Below are positions 39,542 through 47,420 of a DNA stretch of 48,222 bases, piece after piece. Every line of letters begins with the position of its first letter. Position 1 is the stretch's first letter. Source of the stretch: a virus. The stretch lies in the IMG/VR virus record IMGVR_UViG_3300032397_000022, positions 1 to 48,222 of that record. One strand, 5' to 3'. The translations under genes and the position numbers were made by a program. The notes under the pieces were generated by a model. It made no database searches, had not been told where the DNA came from, and saw nothing but the letters and a program-made list of their open reading frames with translations.

Positions 39542-40279
39542 TTACTTCTTACAGTAGCCGTGAGGCGGCGACGGTGGCTTATGGCAGGGGCCAAAGATCT
39601 TAGTCTTCCGGCCCTGCCAGTTCACACCCATCGGCGCTTCCTCTGACTCCAGGTGGTAGCAAAACATTTCAGGCATTAGGACTCGCTTGGACCACTGTGC
39701 CGCAAAGACGACATCTGAGTGTTCGCTTGATCCCGCATTGACCGGGTATCTGCGACCAGTCCTAGCTGACCACATCTGAAAGTAACCGCACGGCAACCAT
39801 CCCAGCTCCGAATGGAGAAGACGAGAACCGATTGGAAACTGCTCTTGAGGTGTGACCATGAAGCGGTACTGGTGTTGTGGCTTGGTTTTGCTTTTATGGG
39901 CCATCCAGTTCTCATAATTCCTGACGTTAAGACGGTCCATCCCGTAGACCGTGTCGTCTTTGAGATCGTGATAGTGGAGCATCTGCCTAAAGCGCATCGG
40001 AAGAACGATGTCGGCATCGAGATGGATGACCTTGTCGTCCCATCTTAGATGCGACAGGCCATAGTTGATCGCTCGACCCTTGTTAAACTTGTCGCCGTCC
40101 TTAAAGAAGTCTTCGGTCATGACGCAGTCGACTGAATACCTACGGCATAGCTCTTGGGTGGCCTTGTCAGCGTGAGTCGTGACGACGACGAGGCGGTCAA
40201 CATGGCTGATATTCTCGGGTATCGTGTGGGCCAAAAAGTCTGAGTAGTTGACGCATACAGTAACGGCTTCGATTTTCAC
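39542..40279 (-). CDS. GT-A-fold glycosyltransferase-like protein
   Basis: A 245-residue protein taken from a GTG at 40279 with GGGGGCC upstream; a longer start at 40324 is possible. It has an N-terminal nucleotide-binding half (VTVCVNYSDFLAHTIPENISHVDRLVVVTTHAD) and a metal-binding DxD motif HLDADIVLP, with a preceding FNKGRAINYGL segment as in glycosyltransferase family 2-like enzymes. A later ESEEAPMGVNW completes the fold. It could modify phage DNA, virion or host surface glycans; the acceptor is unknown. Confidence 0.78.
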   Translation of the reverse strand: MKIEAVTVCVNYSDFLAHTIPENISHVDRLVVVTTHADKATQELCRRYSVDCVMTEDFFKDGDKFNKGRAINYGLSHLRWDDKVIHLDADIVLPMRFRQMLHYHDLKDDTVYGMDRLNVRNYENWMAHKSKTKPQHQYRFMVTPQEQFPIGSRLLHSELGWLPCGYFQMWSARTGRRYPVNAGSSEHSDVVFAAQWSKRVLMPEMFCYHLESEEAPMGVNWQGRKTKIFGPCHKPPSPPHGYCKK

Positions 40280-40435
40280 AGTAGAGGCCCCCAAGTAATG
40301 TGGGCCACCTACCCGCCGACCCACGCGGGTCTAGGGGTCAGTCCAGTGCGAAGGCCCGACTATGCAGGTTCGCCCGTCTGTCTTTAGTCGCCTGGAAGCG
40401 GCAGGTGTGGGTGGTGTAAATAGTCTAACCCACGC

Positions 40436-40810
40436 TCAAATATTTTTGCCACTTCTGGACGCGCAAAGTTTTGTAAAGAAACCTGATAGGGCCTGGCAGT
40501 CGGCCACGACGTTTGCGTTGACGTCTTTGTAGTTGCCCAGGTGCCCGACGGTGAGGTGACAGATCAAGCCCGGTTGTTTGCTTTCACATAAGCTGATCAA
40601 GTTGCTGGGCTGCAATTCTAGGCTCGGGTCAACGCTGAAGGGCACGATATGATGGACCTCGACCTTGTCGCTTGTTCCACAGATCTGGCAAAGCGGCTGA
40701 AGCTGAAGGTGCTGGCGTCTGACCTTGGGCCACTGGCTTGACCTGAGCGTCAGGTCTGGACTCTTACCCGTGGCCTTGTCCAAGACAGCCTTGGTCAGCC
40801 GCTTGATCAT
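40436..40810 (-). CDS. HNH endonuclease
   Basis: A 124-residue protein with a classical HNH domain: a zinc knuckle Cys pair (CQICG), the catalytic VHHIVPF with two His, and the second-Asn segment PSNLISLCESK with a further Cys and HLTVGH near the end. The start overlaps the holin stop (ATGA). It is the second HNH gene of the phage and could aid packaging or DNA processing, or be a selfish nuclease. Confidence 0.85.
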   Translation of the reverse strand: MIKRLTKAVLDKATGKSPDLTLRSSQWPKVRRQHLQLQPLCQICGTSDKVEVHHIVPFSVDPSLELQPSNLISLCESKQPGLICHLTVGHLGNYKDVNANVVADCQALSGFFTKLCASRSGKNI

Positions 40811-41058
40811 TTCAACCGCACCTTGCCAGAGGTCACTAGGCGAAGGACTCCGAAGGCCCCGCCCACGATCAGACCCGCTAGCTCAGGGTTGGAGCCAACG
40901 ACCCCAGACAGCAGCGGTCCGACGCCAGGTATCAGCGGCAAGGTCGCCACCAGGATCGAAGCCCACAGGGTCTTAGACTGCCACGGCTTTACCGTGTCGG
41001 TCGCGGTGGCCGTTGGTATTTTTTCGGTCACGGGCACTTGCTCACTTGGGTTGATCAT
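40807..41058 (-). CDS. Holin-like protein
   Basis: An 83-residue protein from the ATG at 41058, which has AAGGA upstream. It has a polar N-terminal segment, then two hydrophobic segments (LWASILVATLPLIPGVGPLLSG and LAGLIVGGAFGVLRLV) and a basic end (TSGKVRLK), the layout of small phage holins. An alternative GTG at 41136 overlapping the endolysin stop (GTGA) would add a hydrophobic signal-like N-terminus. It follows the endolysin gene directly. Confidence 0.72.
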   Translation of the reverse strand: MINPSEQVPVTEKIPTATATDTVKPWQSKTLWASILVATLPLIPGVGPLLSGVVGSNPELAGLIVGGAFGVLRLVTSGKVRLK

Positions 41059-41132
41059 ATTTGGCGTCCTTATGGTTTGGTAGGCTAAAGCATATTCTGA
41101 TTGTAGAAAAAATATGACGGCGAGCAAAATGT

Positions 41133-41633
41133 TCACAGTTTATCCACAACCCTAGCACTCGCTCTAAGCCACACTGAGACTAGGCCAGACGTCAAGGCTA
41201 GCTGTTTCATCTCGGCAATGTTTAGCCCGTAGGTTAGCTGCACATGCGACAGCTCAGGAAAGCGCGTGCCCGGCGAGCCAAACCACTCTAGGCCCACGCT
41301 CTGCATGATCTTGCCGATGGCCTTATAGTCGCCCTTCCAGCTCCACTTGCCAGGCCCACCAAAGACCAGATCCGCAGCTAAACCGTACTGATGCCACGAC
41401 TGCCAGGCTTCGCAGTTGGTGACGATTGGACCTGGCGAGGTGCGACCGCTGGCAAACAATTCGTTTTGACGACCTTCCGACCTCCAGCCTTCAAACATAT
41501 AGATGTCGTGGCCCGCTGCCCTGGCCTTCAAGACTCCAAGCTGAAGGACCCGCCAAAAGCCTGGATACAAAAGCGCGTGGTCTTCTGACCGAGCGTAGAC
41601 GGTCTGGCTACTAGCCGTTGTCTTGATCACCAC
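41133..41633 (-). CDS. Endolysin, M15-type (VanY-like) peptidase
   Basis: A protein of about 166 residues starting at GTG 41633 with GGGGG upstream (an in-frame GTG at 41645 is also possible). It has the M15 signature: FEGWRSEGRQNELFASGRT, then SWHQYGLAADLVF (S-x-H-x-x-G-x-A-x-D zinc site) and ELSHVQL with the second zinc His. It cuts peptide cross-links of peptidoglycan. No signal peptide, so it needs the neighbouring holin. Confidence 0.9.
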   Translation of the reverse strand: MVIKTTASSQTVYARSEDHALLYPGFWRVLQLGVLKARAAGHDIYMFEGWRSEGRQNELFASGRTSPGPIVTNCEAWQSWHQYGLAADLVFGGPGKWSWKGDYKAIGKIMQSVGLEWFGSPGTRFPELSHVQLTYGLNIAEMKQLALTSGLVSVWLRASARVVDKL

Positions 41634-41967
41634 TGTGGCCCCCACGGTCTGACATGCGCCCAGGAAGGCAGACGGGATGGATACGCTCTAGGGCAGTCCA
41701 CAGGGCCTTGATGTTGGCCAGTAAGGTGGCCGTCTCTTTGATCGAGGCCGACAGTTGGATCTGCTGGTTTTCGATGACGGCTTCGACTTTTAAAAGATCA
41801 CGCTGCAAGGTCTTGCACTCGTAGGTCAAGGAGACGACCGCCTTGGTCAAGTCTTGCAGGTCCTTCTTGGTGGTGAGAAAGAAGTCTTTAAGTAAGAACG
41901 TGACCAGTGCGGTTGCAAAGCTGCCCACCATGCCCCCTGCTAGTGCATTCATGACGCTCTCGTTCAA
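41611..41967 (-). CDS. Membrane-anchored coiled-coil protein (spanin- or holin-like)
   Basis: A 118-residue protein; the TTG start overlaps the upstream stop (TTGA), with GAGG before it. An N-terminal hydrophobic helix (MVGSFATALVTFLLKDFFL) is followed by a long coiled-coil region (DLQDLTKAVVSLTYECKTLQ, then SIKETATLLANIKALWTAL), the layout of an i-spanin or of a pinholin-associated protein. It lies just before the endolysin. Confidence 0.72.
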   Translation of the reverse strand: MNESVMNALAGGMVGSFATALVTFLLKDFFLTTKKDLQDLTKAVVSLTYECKTLQRDLLKVEAVIENQQIQLSASIKETATLLANIKALWTALERIHPVCLPGRMSDRGGHSGDQDNG

Positions 41968-42956
41968 TGGCGGGACCTCGTTAAAAGATCAGCGACCCAG
42001 ACAAAGTCGGCGCCATAGATCGTGTCGTCTTGGCCGTCGTCGCACGGCTGCCAGGCCAAGTCGTCGTCGTCTCTTTGGATAGGCCATGCCTGACAATGAT
42101 CATGATCGTCGGGCAGTCCGACGTCGGGCCACTCGGAAGGATCTGAGAGCAAGTCTACGGCCCTCCTGGTATCGCCTGTATAGACGGCCAGCGCGGCTGC
42201 GTAGTAGGGGTTTTTGGGGTTCACAAAGGCATGTTCTTTAAGACGGGCTAGCATCTCGTCGCTGATGCCCGTCTCGTCGGAGACCTCGCCCCTAAGCAAG
42301 ATGCCCGTGACTTGCAAGTGAGCTTGGTAGCCAGTCACCCCTGACGGGTAGACGTCTGGCAAGTGGCGGCCTGGGTGGTCGATGCCGGAGAGTTTAAATA
42401 GGACTTGGTAGACCAGGCCCGCAAGACTTGGGGTTAAGACGACCCGACCTACTTCGCTTGAAGGCTCGCCCATGATCCAGTTGTGAGACTCGCCGTAGCT
42501 GACGATGTCTTTGACGATGTCGACCCGCTTGGACCTCCAAGCGTAGTAGGTGAGGCCAAGCAGCATGTCTTTAGAGATCGACGACGCCGACGGTTGCGGC
42601 CCAGTCTTCGAGGAGTCGTAGCATAGGCCCTCGTCGAGCGGTCTACGCAGCCACAGCCCTGGGCTTTTGCCCTTGGCTTGGTCGACGTCAAAGCTAGCGT
42701 CACCTGGCTCCTTGGTCGCCCCGTACAAAGACGAAAACAAAAGGGCGTCGCAGCTAGTTGCTATCCAGCCGTGCTGGACCGACGCCAGCGTGTCGATGAC
42801 GTTTTGGTAGACCAGTCTCTTGTCGTGGATGTCGCCTAAGGTCGCCTCTTGGCCTGACGTCTCGATAGGATCGACTGGAGGATTTTTATGCCGAAGACGG
42901 GCACAGTCAGACAGCAGCGGGGCCAGTAGCAGAAGGATGAAGTAGGTTGATCTCAC
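41964..42956 (-). CDS. Exported protein of the lysis region, unknown function
   Basis: A 330-residue protein starting at a GTG with GGGGGCC upstream. A signal peptide is clear (MRSTYFILLLLAPLLSDCARL); the Cys is preceded by Leu-Ser-Asp, which is not an ideal lipobox. The mature part has many Trp/Tyr and Asp, with helical repeats (LLGLTYYAWRSKRVDIVKDI), and ends in an Asp-rich segment (QRDDDDLAWQPCDDGQDD). It is coupled with the spanin-like gene and likely acts in the periplasm. Confidence 0.72.
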   Translation of the reverse strand: MRSTYFILLLLAPLLSDCARLRHKNPPVDPIETSGQEATLGDIHDKRLVYQNVIDTLASVQHGWIATSCDALLFSSLYGATKEPGDASFDVDQAKGKSPGLWLRRPLDEGLCYDSSKTGPQPSASSISKDMLLGLTYYAWRSKRVDIVKDIVSYGESHNWIMGEPSSEVGRVVLTPSLAGLVYQVLFKLSGIDHPGRHLPDVYPSGVTGYQAHLQVTGILLRGEVSDETGISDEMLARLKEHAFVNPKNPYYAAALAVYTGDTRRAVDLLSDPSEWPDVGLPDDHDHCQAWPIQRDDDDLAWQPCDDGQDDTIYGADFVWVADLLTRSRH

Positions 42957-43494
42957 GAAGGCCCCCGTAGGATTTAACTAACTCTCGGCGCACCATCCAC
43001 GGGCTAAGAGCGCCCATGTCTTGGTCGTAATTGAAAATTGATTTGCCCGTCTGCTCCACCACGAACTGATTAAGGACGTAGCACATCTCCGTGCACAAAA
43101 ATTTATCGTCCTCTTGCCACCTGGACTTTAGCGGCAGGGCCTCGCCAAACAGCTTGGCCTTCAGACCAGACAGGGCCAAAGAAGCAAAGGCCCCGTAGTC
43201 ATAGCCCGCTGTCGAGACGTTGCCGTAGCTGAGCAGTTTCTTTTCAATCGCTACCTGATCGTAGCCAGCAAGGCGCAGACGAAAGGTGTCGACAATGGAA
43301 TGACTCGCCATGAAGTCTGGACGCTTGCTTGTGTGGACCCCGCCAGGCCCGCTGTGCAAGATGGTCTCGGAGTCGGGTATGTCGATGGCAAGGTGACTGC
43401 TTGGTTCAGACAGTCCCCACATGATGAAGTGAGACAGGGCGGAAGTACCCGCACAAAAAAGTATGCCGATACTTCCCGCCGTGTCTAACTTCAT
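42907..43494 (-). CDS. Papain-fold (permuted NlpC/P60, YiiX-like) hydrolase
   Basis: A 195-residue protein whose ATG overlaps the previous stop. The N-terminal part has the His segment (SEPSSHLAIDIPDSET) and the C-terminal part the Cys segment (DDKFLCTEMCYVLN), the circular order of YiiX/YebB-like permuted NlpC/P60 proteins. Such enzymes cleave peptidoglycan peptides or lipid/peptide amides. It overlaps the following exported-protein gene by 50 bases. Confidence 0.72.
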   Translation of the reverse strand: MKLDTAGSIGILFCAGTSALSHFIMWGLSEPSSHLAIDIPDSETILHSGPGGVHTSKRPDFMASHSIVDTFRLRLAGYDQVAIEKKLLSYGNVSTAGYDYGAFASLALSGLKAKLFGEALPLKSRWQEDDKFLCTEMCYVLNQFVVEQTGKSIFNYDQDMGALSPWMVRRELVKSYGGLREINLLHPSATGPAAV

Positions 43495-43976
43495 AGGCTC
43501 GTACTCCGCACTATCCCGAGGTAGTCCTCGACTAAGTTGATGAAGGCCAACAGACGAGCGTCAGTGATAAACGTAGCGTCTTTGCTGCCACCTGGAACCG
43601 CACGACACTGGGCGATAGCATCATAGAGCGACCCAGTTTGAAGACACTGGATAGCCGGGGCCATGACCGTTCTAACCGTCGTTGTCATGCCTGCCTGCGT
43701 CACACCTAGCATGACGTTGTCGGCAGCAAACTTGATCATCAAGTGCATTCCAAACGCCACGGCGTTAGCAATCGCAGCTTCGACAACATTGACCGCATAC
43801 CAGACGCCTATGATAGACATCAGCTTGCAGTTGGTTGGCGAGACATAAGGCGGGACGATGGCGTGGATGACCGGACGATCTCCTGCCGTCCAGTCAGAAT
43901 AGTTGGGCGTCGATGCAACGTAGGTGCCAAGGCACTGCTGCGTATCGACGTAAAAAATCCCGTAGGTCTGAAGCAT
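43491..43976 (-). CDS. Tail-fibre-associated hypothetical protein
   Basis: A 161-residue protein following the Gly-rich fibre gene. It is rich in Ala, Val and Thr with helical stretches (VEAAIANAVAFGMHLMIKFAADNVM), and its N-terminus (MLQTYGIFYVDTQQCLGTYV) is beta-like. Position suggests a fibre accessory, assembly or attachment protein. Family not recognised. Confidence 0.68.
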   Translation of the reverse strand: MLQTYGIFYVDTQQCLGTYVASTPNYSDWTAGDRPVIHAIVPPYVSPTNCKLMSIIGVWYAVNVVEAAIANAVAFGMHLMIKFAADNVMLGVTQAGMTTTVRTVMAPAIQCLQTGSLYDAIAQCRAVPGGSKDATFITDARLLAFINLVEDYLGIVRSTSL

Positions 43977-43979
43977 AAC

Positions 43980-45098
43980 TTAGCTCCTTAGCTTGAACGT
44001 GCGGCCGAGTGTTCCAGATGTTCCGACGTTGCCTGAGCCAAGACCACCACCTGCTGTGCCGCCGTTGACTTGGTAGGTGAGCGAGGTCAATGTCGTGTCG
44101 TTTTCGCTGACCGTCACGATGACACCACCACCACCGCCGCCGCCGCCGCCGCCGTTGACTAGCTGGCCTGGTGCCCCTGCTCCACCGTTGGCTGCAATGA
44201 TGCCAGCACCAGTCAGTGTCCTAGCTGCAATGATGATGACGCCTCCACCTGTTCCGCCCGCTCCACCCGAAGCAGCGACACCCGACCCGCCACCACCGCC
44301 GCCGCCCGATCCACCGTTTAAGACAGTGCCCAGAAGGTCACGACCAATCGTACCCATACGCACAGCATTAAGTTGCTCGACCCCGCCGAGGGCTGCTGTT
44401 GGAACCGTCGTGGCCCCACCAGCACCGCCAGCCCCGCCTGCTCCTGAGCCACCAGCACCGCCACCAGTCCCCACGCTTGCAGTCGTCGCTGTGCCCGCTG
44501 ATCCAGCAGCAGCACCGCCACCTGCTCCACTTGCACCACTAGACCCTGTTGAACCAGCAACCAGACCAGCCACAGCAGCCGACGTCACGCCAGGCGCACC
44601 GCTACGGTCGATCTTGCCGGTTATGGTGCATGTGTTTAGAACGTGAATCCTAAAGCCACCAGTGAAAAGGTTGACGCCTGAATTGACCGTCAACGTGTCA
44701 TAGTACATGTCGCGTACAAGAGTGAAGTCCGACGTAATCGTCTGGATGCCGTCGACGCCGTTGCCAAACCAAGCCGATTGAGTCTTGCCTGCGATCTTTT
44801 GAATAGCAGCTATGATCGAGTCAGTAGCTGTGACCGTTCCAGATCCAGCGACGTAGCCAGTCAGAAGTTTAGCCGTGACCGCCATATCAGCTAACGTCAA
44901 GGCAGCCGCACCTGGACCCGACGCGTTGCCGTCGCCCGTAAGTGAGCTGATGGCGTTGCCCGGCGCAGTGTAGTCGGTGACGACACCGGCATCGTTTTTA
45001 GACTTTAGGGCCTTGGTTGTCGAGTCGGCAAAGACCACTACGTTGCCACTAGCAGGCGTGGTCGGTGCGGTTTCTGTTTGCAGTGTGATGTCAGCCAT
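43980..45098 (-). CDS. Tail fibre / adhesin with a polyglycine-rich C-terminus
   Basis: A 372-residue protein with GGAGA upstream of the ATG at 45098. The N-terminal half (MADITLQTETAPTTPASGNV) is a virion attachment segment and a beta-rich shaft. The C-terminal half is extremely Gly-rich, with many runs of Gly-Gly-Ala/Ser and a run of ten Gly, alternating with hydrophobic strands (GVIIIAARTLTGAGIIAANG). This resembles the polyglycine sandwich receptor-binding tips of T2/S16-type gp38 adhesins. It is encoded just after the main fibre gene. Confidence 0.8.
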   Translation of the reverse strand: MADITLQTETAPTTPASGNVVVFADSTTKALKSKNDAGVVTDYTAPGNAISSLTGDGNASGPGAAALTLADMAVTAKLLTGYVAGSGTVTATDSIIAAIQKIAGKTQSAWFGNGVDGIQTITSDFTLVRDMYYDTLTVNSGVNLFTGGFRIHVLNTCTITGKIDRSGAPGVTSAAVAGLVAGSTGSSGASGAGGGAAAGSAGTATTASVGTGGGAGGSGAGGAGGAGGATTVPTAALGGVEQLNAVRMGTIGRDLLGTVLNGGSGGGGGGGSGVAASGGAGGTGGGVIIIAARTLTGAGIIAANGGAGAPGQLVNGGGGGGGGGGVIVTVSENDTTLTSLTYQVNGGTAGGGLGSGNVGTSGTLGRTFKLRS

Positions 45099-45112
45099 CG
45101 CTTTAGTCTCCG

Positions 45113-46840
45113 TTAAATAATTTTTAGTCGGGAAGACCCAACAAGAGTTACTGATGTGGTCCCAAGAAATTGGGTGTTGGCTTTGAGCCAAGTATAGTTG
45201 TCAGGGATCGTGATCGTCTCGTTAGTGTAAGTCTGCTTTTGCATCCGGTACGAAGACGACGCCGCCGTCAGTCTGCCCTTGGCGTCGACCGTCAGGCTAG
45301 TGCCATACTCTAGGTCGCCGTAGCTTCCTGCCGCCACTCCTGTCGCTACCAAAGTTGGGCTTGGATAGGTCCCGGTTAGGTCGCCGCTTGCCGCACCAGA
45401 CGGAGGCAAAGAACTAGGCGCACCTGTTAGCTTCGAGTAGGCCATTCCTGCAATCTTGGCGTCGGTCACGTTAAGGTCGACGATCAAGCCCGTCGTGATC
45501 GACAGAGCCTTGATCGCTGCCGACAGTTGATGGCTGGCGTAGCTGAAAGCAATAGTCGACGAGTCAAGGGTCGACGTGCCCACAGCATCTTGTGCCCTGG
45601 TGTCTTCAAAATAAAGATTGGTCCCGCCCTCGCCAACGTCGTCGCTGGTAAGAACAACGACACCAATCTTGCTGTTGACTGAAGCAACCGCGTCGGCCCT
45701 GCCGATCAATTGCCAGACGCTACCCGAGTAGATGACCTCGTCACCAACGCCAAAGACGATGGACCCGCTGCCAAGGTCCCGAGTGCCCGCGACTGATACG
45801 CGGTAGCTTTGTCCGGCTGTGCCCGTCCCGTCGACGATCGTCGGCGTGTTGGTGGCTGCTGACCAAGCGCCGAGGTATTGCTGCGAGCCAAAAGGAAGCT
45901 GAGCGGCTGGCAGCTTTCCGGCCCCGTCCAGGCTAGCTAGACCGTTGGCGAGTGCTTTTTGTAGCGTGATACGGGCATCAGCAATGGTCTGCGACGATGT
46001 GGTGAAGTCTGTGACCTGGGAAGCAAGGATCGCTATAGCGTTTTCGACCAGTGCGGTTAGTCGACCCTTGGCGTCGACCGTCATCGTCAGCGTCTTGTCG
46101 TTGTCGCCGTAGAGGCCCGCAGTGACCCCTGTGGCCGCTAGAGTCGGGCTAGGGTAGGTCCCAGTAAGGTCGCCACCAGCAGAGCCGCTAGGGGGCAAAC
46201 TAGACGGCGCACCCGTGAGTTTAGAATAGGCGACATCGACGACCATGGCGTCGTGGATCGAAGCGGGTTTGATCGACGGGTTAGGATAGGTCCCGGCTAG
46301 GTCGCCTCCAGCAGCCCCGGTCGGAGATCCGCTTGGTGGCGCTTCCCAAGACCCGTTGGCTTTAAGAAACTTGCCACTCGCCGCATCGCCCGACGCCGCT
46401 GCTGGCACTGCACCTTGAACGCCACCAGATCCAGAGTCGCCGACGTAGACGGGCAAGTCAGCAGCGGATAGTCCCGTCGCACTGGCCACGCGACCGTAGG
46501 CGTCGATGGTGACTTTGATGTAGGTGCCCGCTGTTCCGATTGTCGCCAGTGCAACCACGGGATCACCAGCGATCCCACCGCCGTTAGTCAGGACAATACC
46601 TGTGCCCGCTTGAATCGTCCTGGTAGTTCCGGCCCCGGTCGCAGTCTTAGTGACTAGGCCGTTGGTCGAGAGGCCGACGATCCAGTCGATCGCTGCGGCA
46701 GACCCCATGGAGAATTCAACGCCGCTATCGTCCTTGCCGTAGAGCCGACCGTCGGACTTTGGATAAAGGTAGATGTAGCCAGTCGGTGGAGTGGCGGGTA
46801 CGTCGCCAAGACCTAAGCGAAGTATCGAAGCGACGGTCAT
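45113..46840 (-). CDS. Tail fibre protein with duplicated modules
   Basis: A 575-residue fibre. It begins with a 40-residue segment ([20 protein letters not shown]) common to fibres. Two copies of a 59-residue module ([15 protein letters not shown]... [10 protein letters not shown], residues 205-263 and 468-526) and a partial third ([18 protein letters not shown]) form the shaft. The segment [20 protein letters not shown] is common in tail fibres. No intramolecular chaperone domain is seen. Starts at an ATG that overlaps the stop of the preceding small gene's frame by coupling (ATGA). Confidence 0.85.
   Translation of the reverse strand: MTVASILRLGLGDVPATPPTGYIYLYPKSDGRLYGKDDSGVEFSMGSAAAIDWIVGLSTNGLVTKTATGAGTTRTIQAGTGIVLTNGGGIAGDPVVALATIGTAGTYIKVTIDAYGRVASATGLSAADLPVYVGDSGSGGVQGAVPAAASGDAASGKFLKANGSWEAPPSGSPTGAAGGDLAGTYPNPSIKPASIHDAMVVDVAYSKLTGAPSSLPPSGSAGGDLTGTYPSPTLAATGVTAGLYGDNDKTLTMTVDAKGRLTALVENAIAILASQVTDFTTSSQTIADARITLQKALANGLASLDGAGKLPAAQLPFGSQQYLGAWSAATNTPTIVDGTGTAGQSYRVSVAGTRDLGSGSIVFGVGDEVIYSGSVWQLIGRADAVASVNSKIGVVVLTSDDVGEGGTNLYFEDTRAQDAVGTSTLDSSTIAFSYASHQLSAAIKALSITTGLIVDLNVTDAKIAGMAYSKLTGAPSSLPPSGAASGDLTGTYPSPTLVATGVAAGSYGDLEYGTSLTVDAKGRLTAASSSYRMQKQTYTNETITIPDNYTWLKANTQFLGTTSVTLVGSSRLKII
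45263..45439 (-). repeat. Duplicated tail-fibre module, copy 2
   Basis: This copy encodes residues 468-526 of the tail fibre ([20 protein letters not shown] to [10 protein letters not shown]). It shares most residues with the copy at 46052-46228; differences cluster in the middle. The two copies are about 610 bases apart and could recombine. Confidence 0.85.
46052..46228 (-). repeat. Duplicated tail-fibre module, copy 1
   Basis: This copy encodes residues 205-263 of the tail fibre. A GTGCGGTT element lies at its downstream boundary (46051-46058). A shorter third relative ([13 protein letters not shown]) lies just upstream. Confidence 0.85.
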
Positions 46841-47046
46841 ACAAGGATCTCCACGCCACTAGGGCTGATCGTTAAAAGAAAGCCGCCTATGGTCAAGACC
46901 AAGGCAGTGTCAGGGTCGATGATCAAAGTCGCGTCAGGCTCAACATAGACGGACCTGAAGAAAGCACCAGCAACCTCCGTAGATCCGCTACCACCCGACT
47001 GGATGAAGGCGTCGACTTGTCTGACGGGAAGGATGCCGATAGCCAT
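46837..47046 (-). CDS. Small virion-associated protein
   Basis: A 69-residue protein whose stop overlaps the fibre ATG. It is strongly hydrophobic/beta-like ([32 protein letters not shown]). Position in the fibre operon suggests a fibre collar or attachment component. Family not recognised. Confidence 0.7.
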   Translation of the reverse strand: MAIGILPVRQVDAFIQSGGSGSTEVAGAFFRSVYVEPDATLIIDPDTALVLTIGGFLLTISPSGVEILV

Positions 47047-47049
47047 GGT

Positions 47050-47409
47050 CTACACCTTCTTTCCTTGTGCCCAGAGGTCGACTGTGCCCGTGGTGGTGGT
47101 GTTCTTGGTCCAACGCAGTTGGACGTAGCGAAACGACAAGCGATCGTAGATCCACATCTTGGACGTCTTGCCAGCCTCGATGACGTAGAGGCTATGGTCG
47201 ATGTCGTTGTCGGTGAACGATGACTCGTCTCGCAGCAGACTTCCGTAGAGTTTGAATGACCCGGTGTAGAGATCCACACCGGACCAGACGACTTGGATGG
47301 AGCAGTGGCTAGAGTCTCTGAAGTCGATCACTGAAGAAACAAAGTCAGCACCTAGAGATAGCTGGTTTGCTACTCTGACGATGCTGGAATTGCAGGATTC
47401 AATGATCAT
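47050..47409 (-). CDS. Small tail-module protein
   Basis: A 119-residue beta-rich protein (LYTGSFKLYGSLLRDESSFTD, then YDRLSFRYVQLRWTKNTTTTG), reminiscent of small jelly-roll-like virion domains that bind carbohydrate or other fibre parts. It is in the fibre operon. No catalytic residues are visible. Confidence 0.72.
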   Translation of the reverse strand: MIIESCNSSIVRVANQLSLGADFVSSVIDFRDSSHCSIQVVWSGVDLYTGSFKLYGSLLRDESSFTDNDIDHSLYVIEAGKTSKMWIYDRLSFRYVQLRWTKNTTTTGTVDLWAQGKKV

Positions 47410-47420
47410 GGGTTAACTCG

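Larger units (their letters stand above)
207..46058. repeat. Dispersed octamer GTGCGGTT, 28 copies genome-wide
   Basis: I counted 28 exact copies by eye. GTGCGGTT on the plus strand starts at 3270, 6061, 12018, 16996, 20371, 21748, 24211, 24911, 29552, 32102, 34562, 41907, 45065 and 46051. Its complement AACCGCAC starts at 207, 2609, 10616, 11887, 16781, 18561, 21796, 25850, 27569, 30936, 31556, 39784, 40814 and 43596. By chance about 1.5 are expected. The base before the motif is G, A or C, never T. Near-variants are rare (three GTGCGGT copies with another last base). Confidence 0.88.

Noticed and set aside
40325-40435. Possible tRNA or structured RNA in the gap after the HNH gene
   Set aside because: A GACCC/GGGTC stem and a GGTTCG-like stretch are present, but no cloverleaf with D-, anticodon- and T-arms can be drawn.
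44077-44646. Pro-rich 189-codon plus-strand frame opposite the Gly-rich adhesin
   Set aside because: Poly-Gly codons (GGN) read as poly-Pro (CCN) on the other strand; the frame is a composition artefact.
207-46058. Reading the GTGCGGTT octamer as Haemophilus-type DNA uptake sequences and so assigning a Pasteurellaceae host
   Set aside because: Only one or two copies carry the full AAGTGCGGT core, the conserved last T is not part of it, and the flanking AT-rich pattern is missing.
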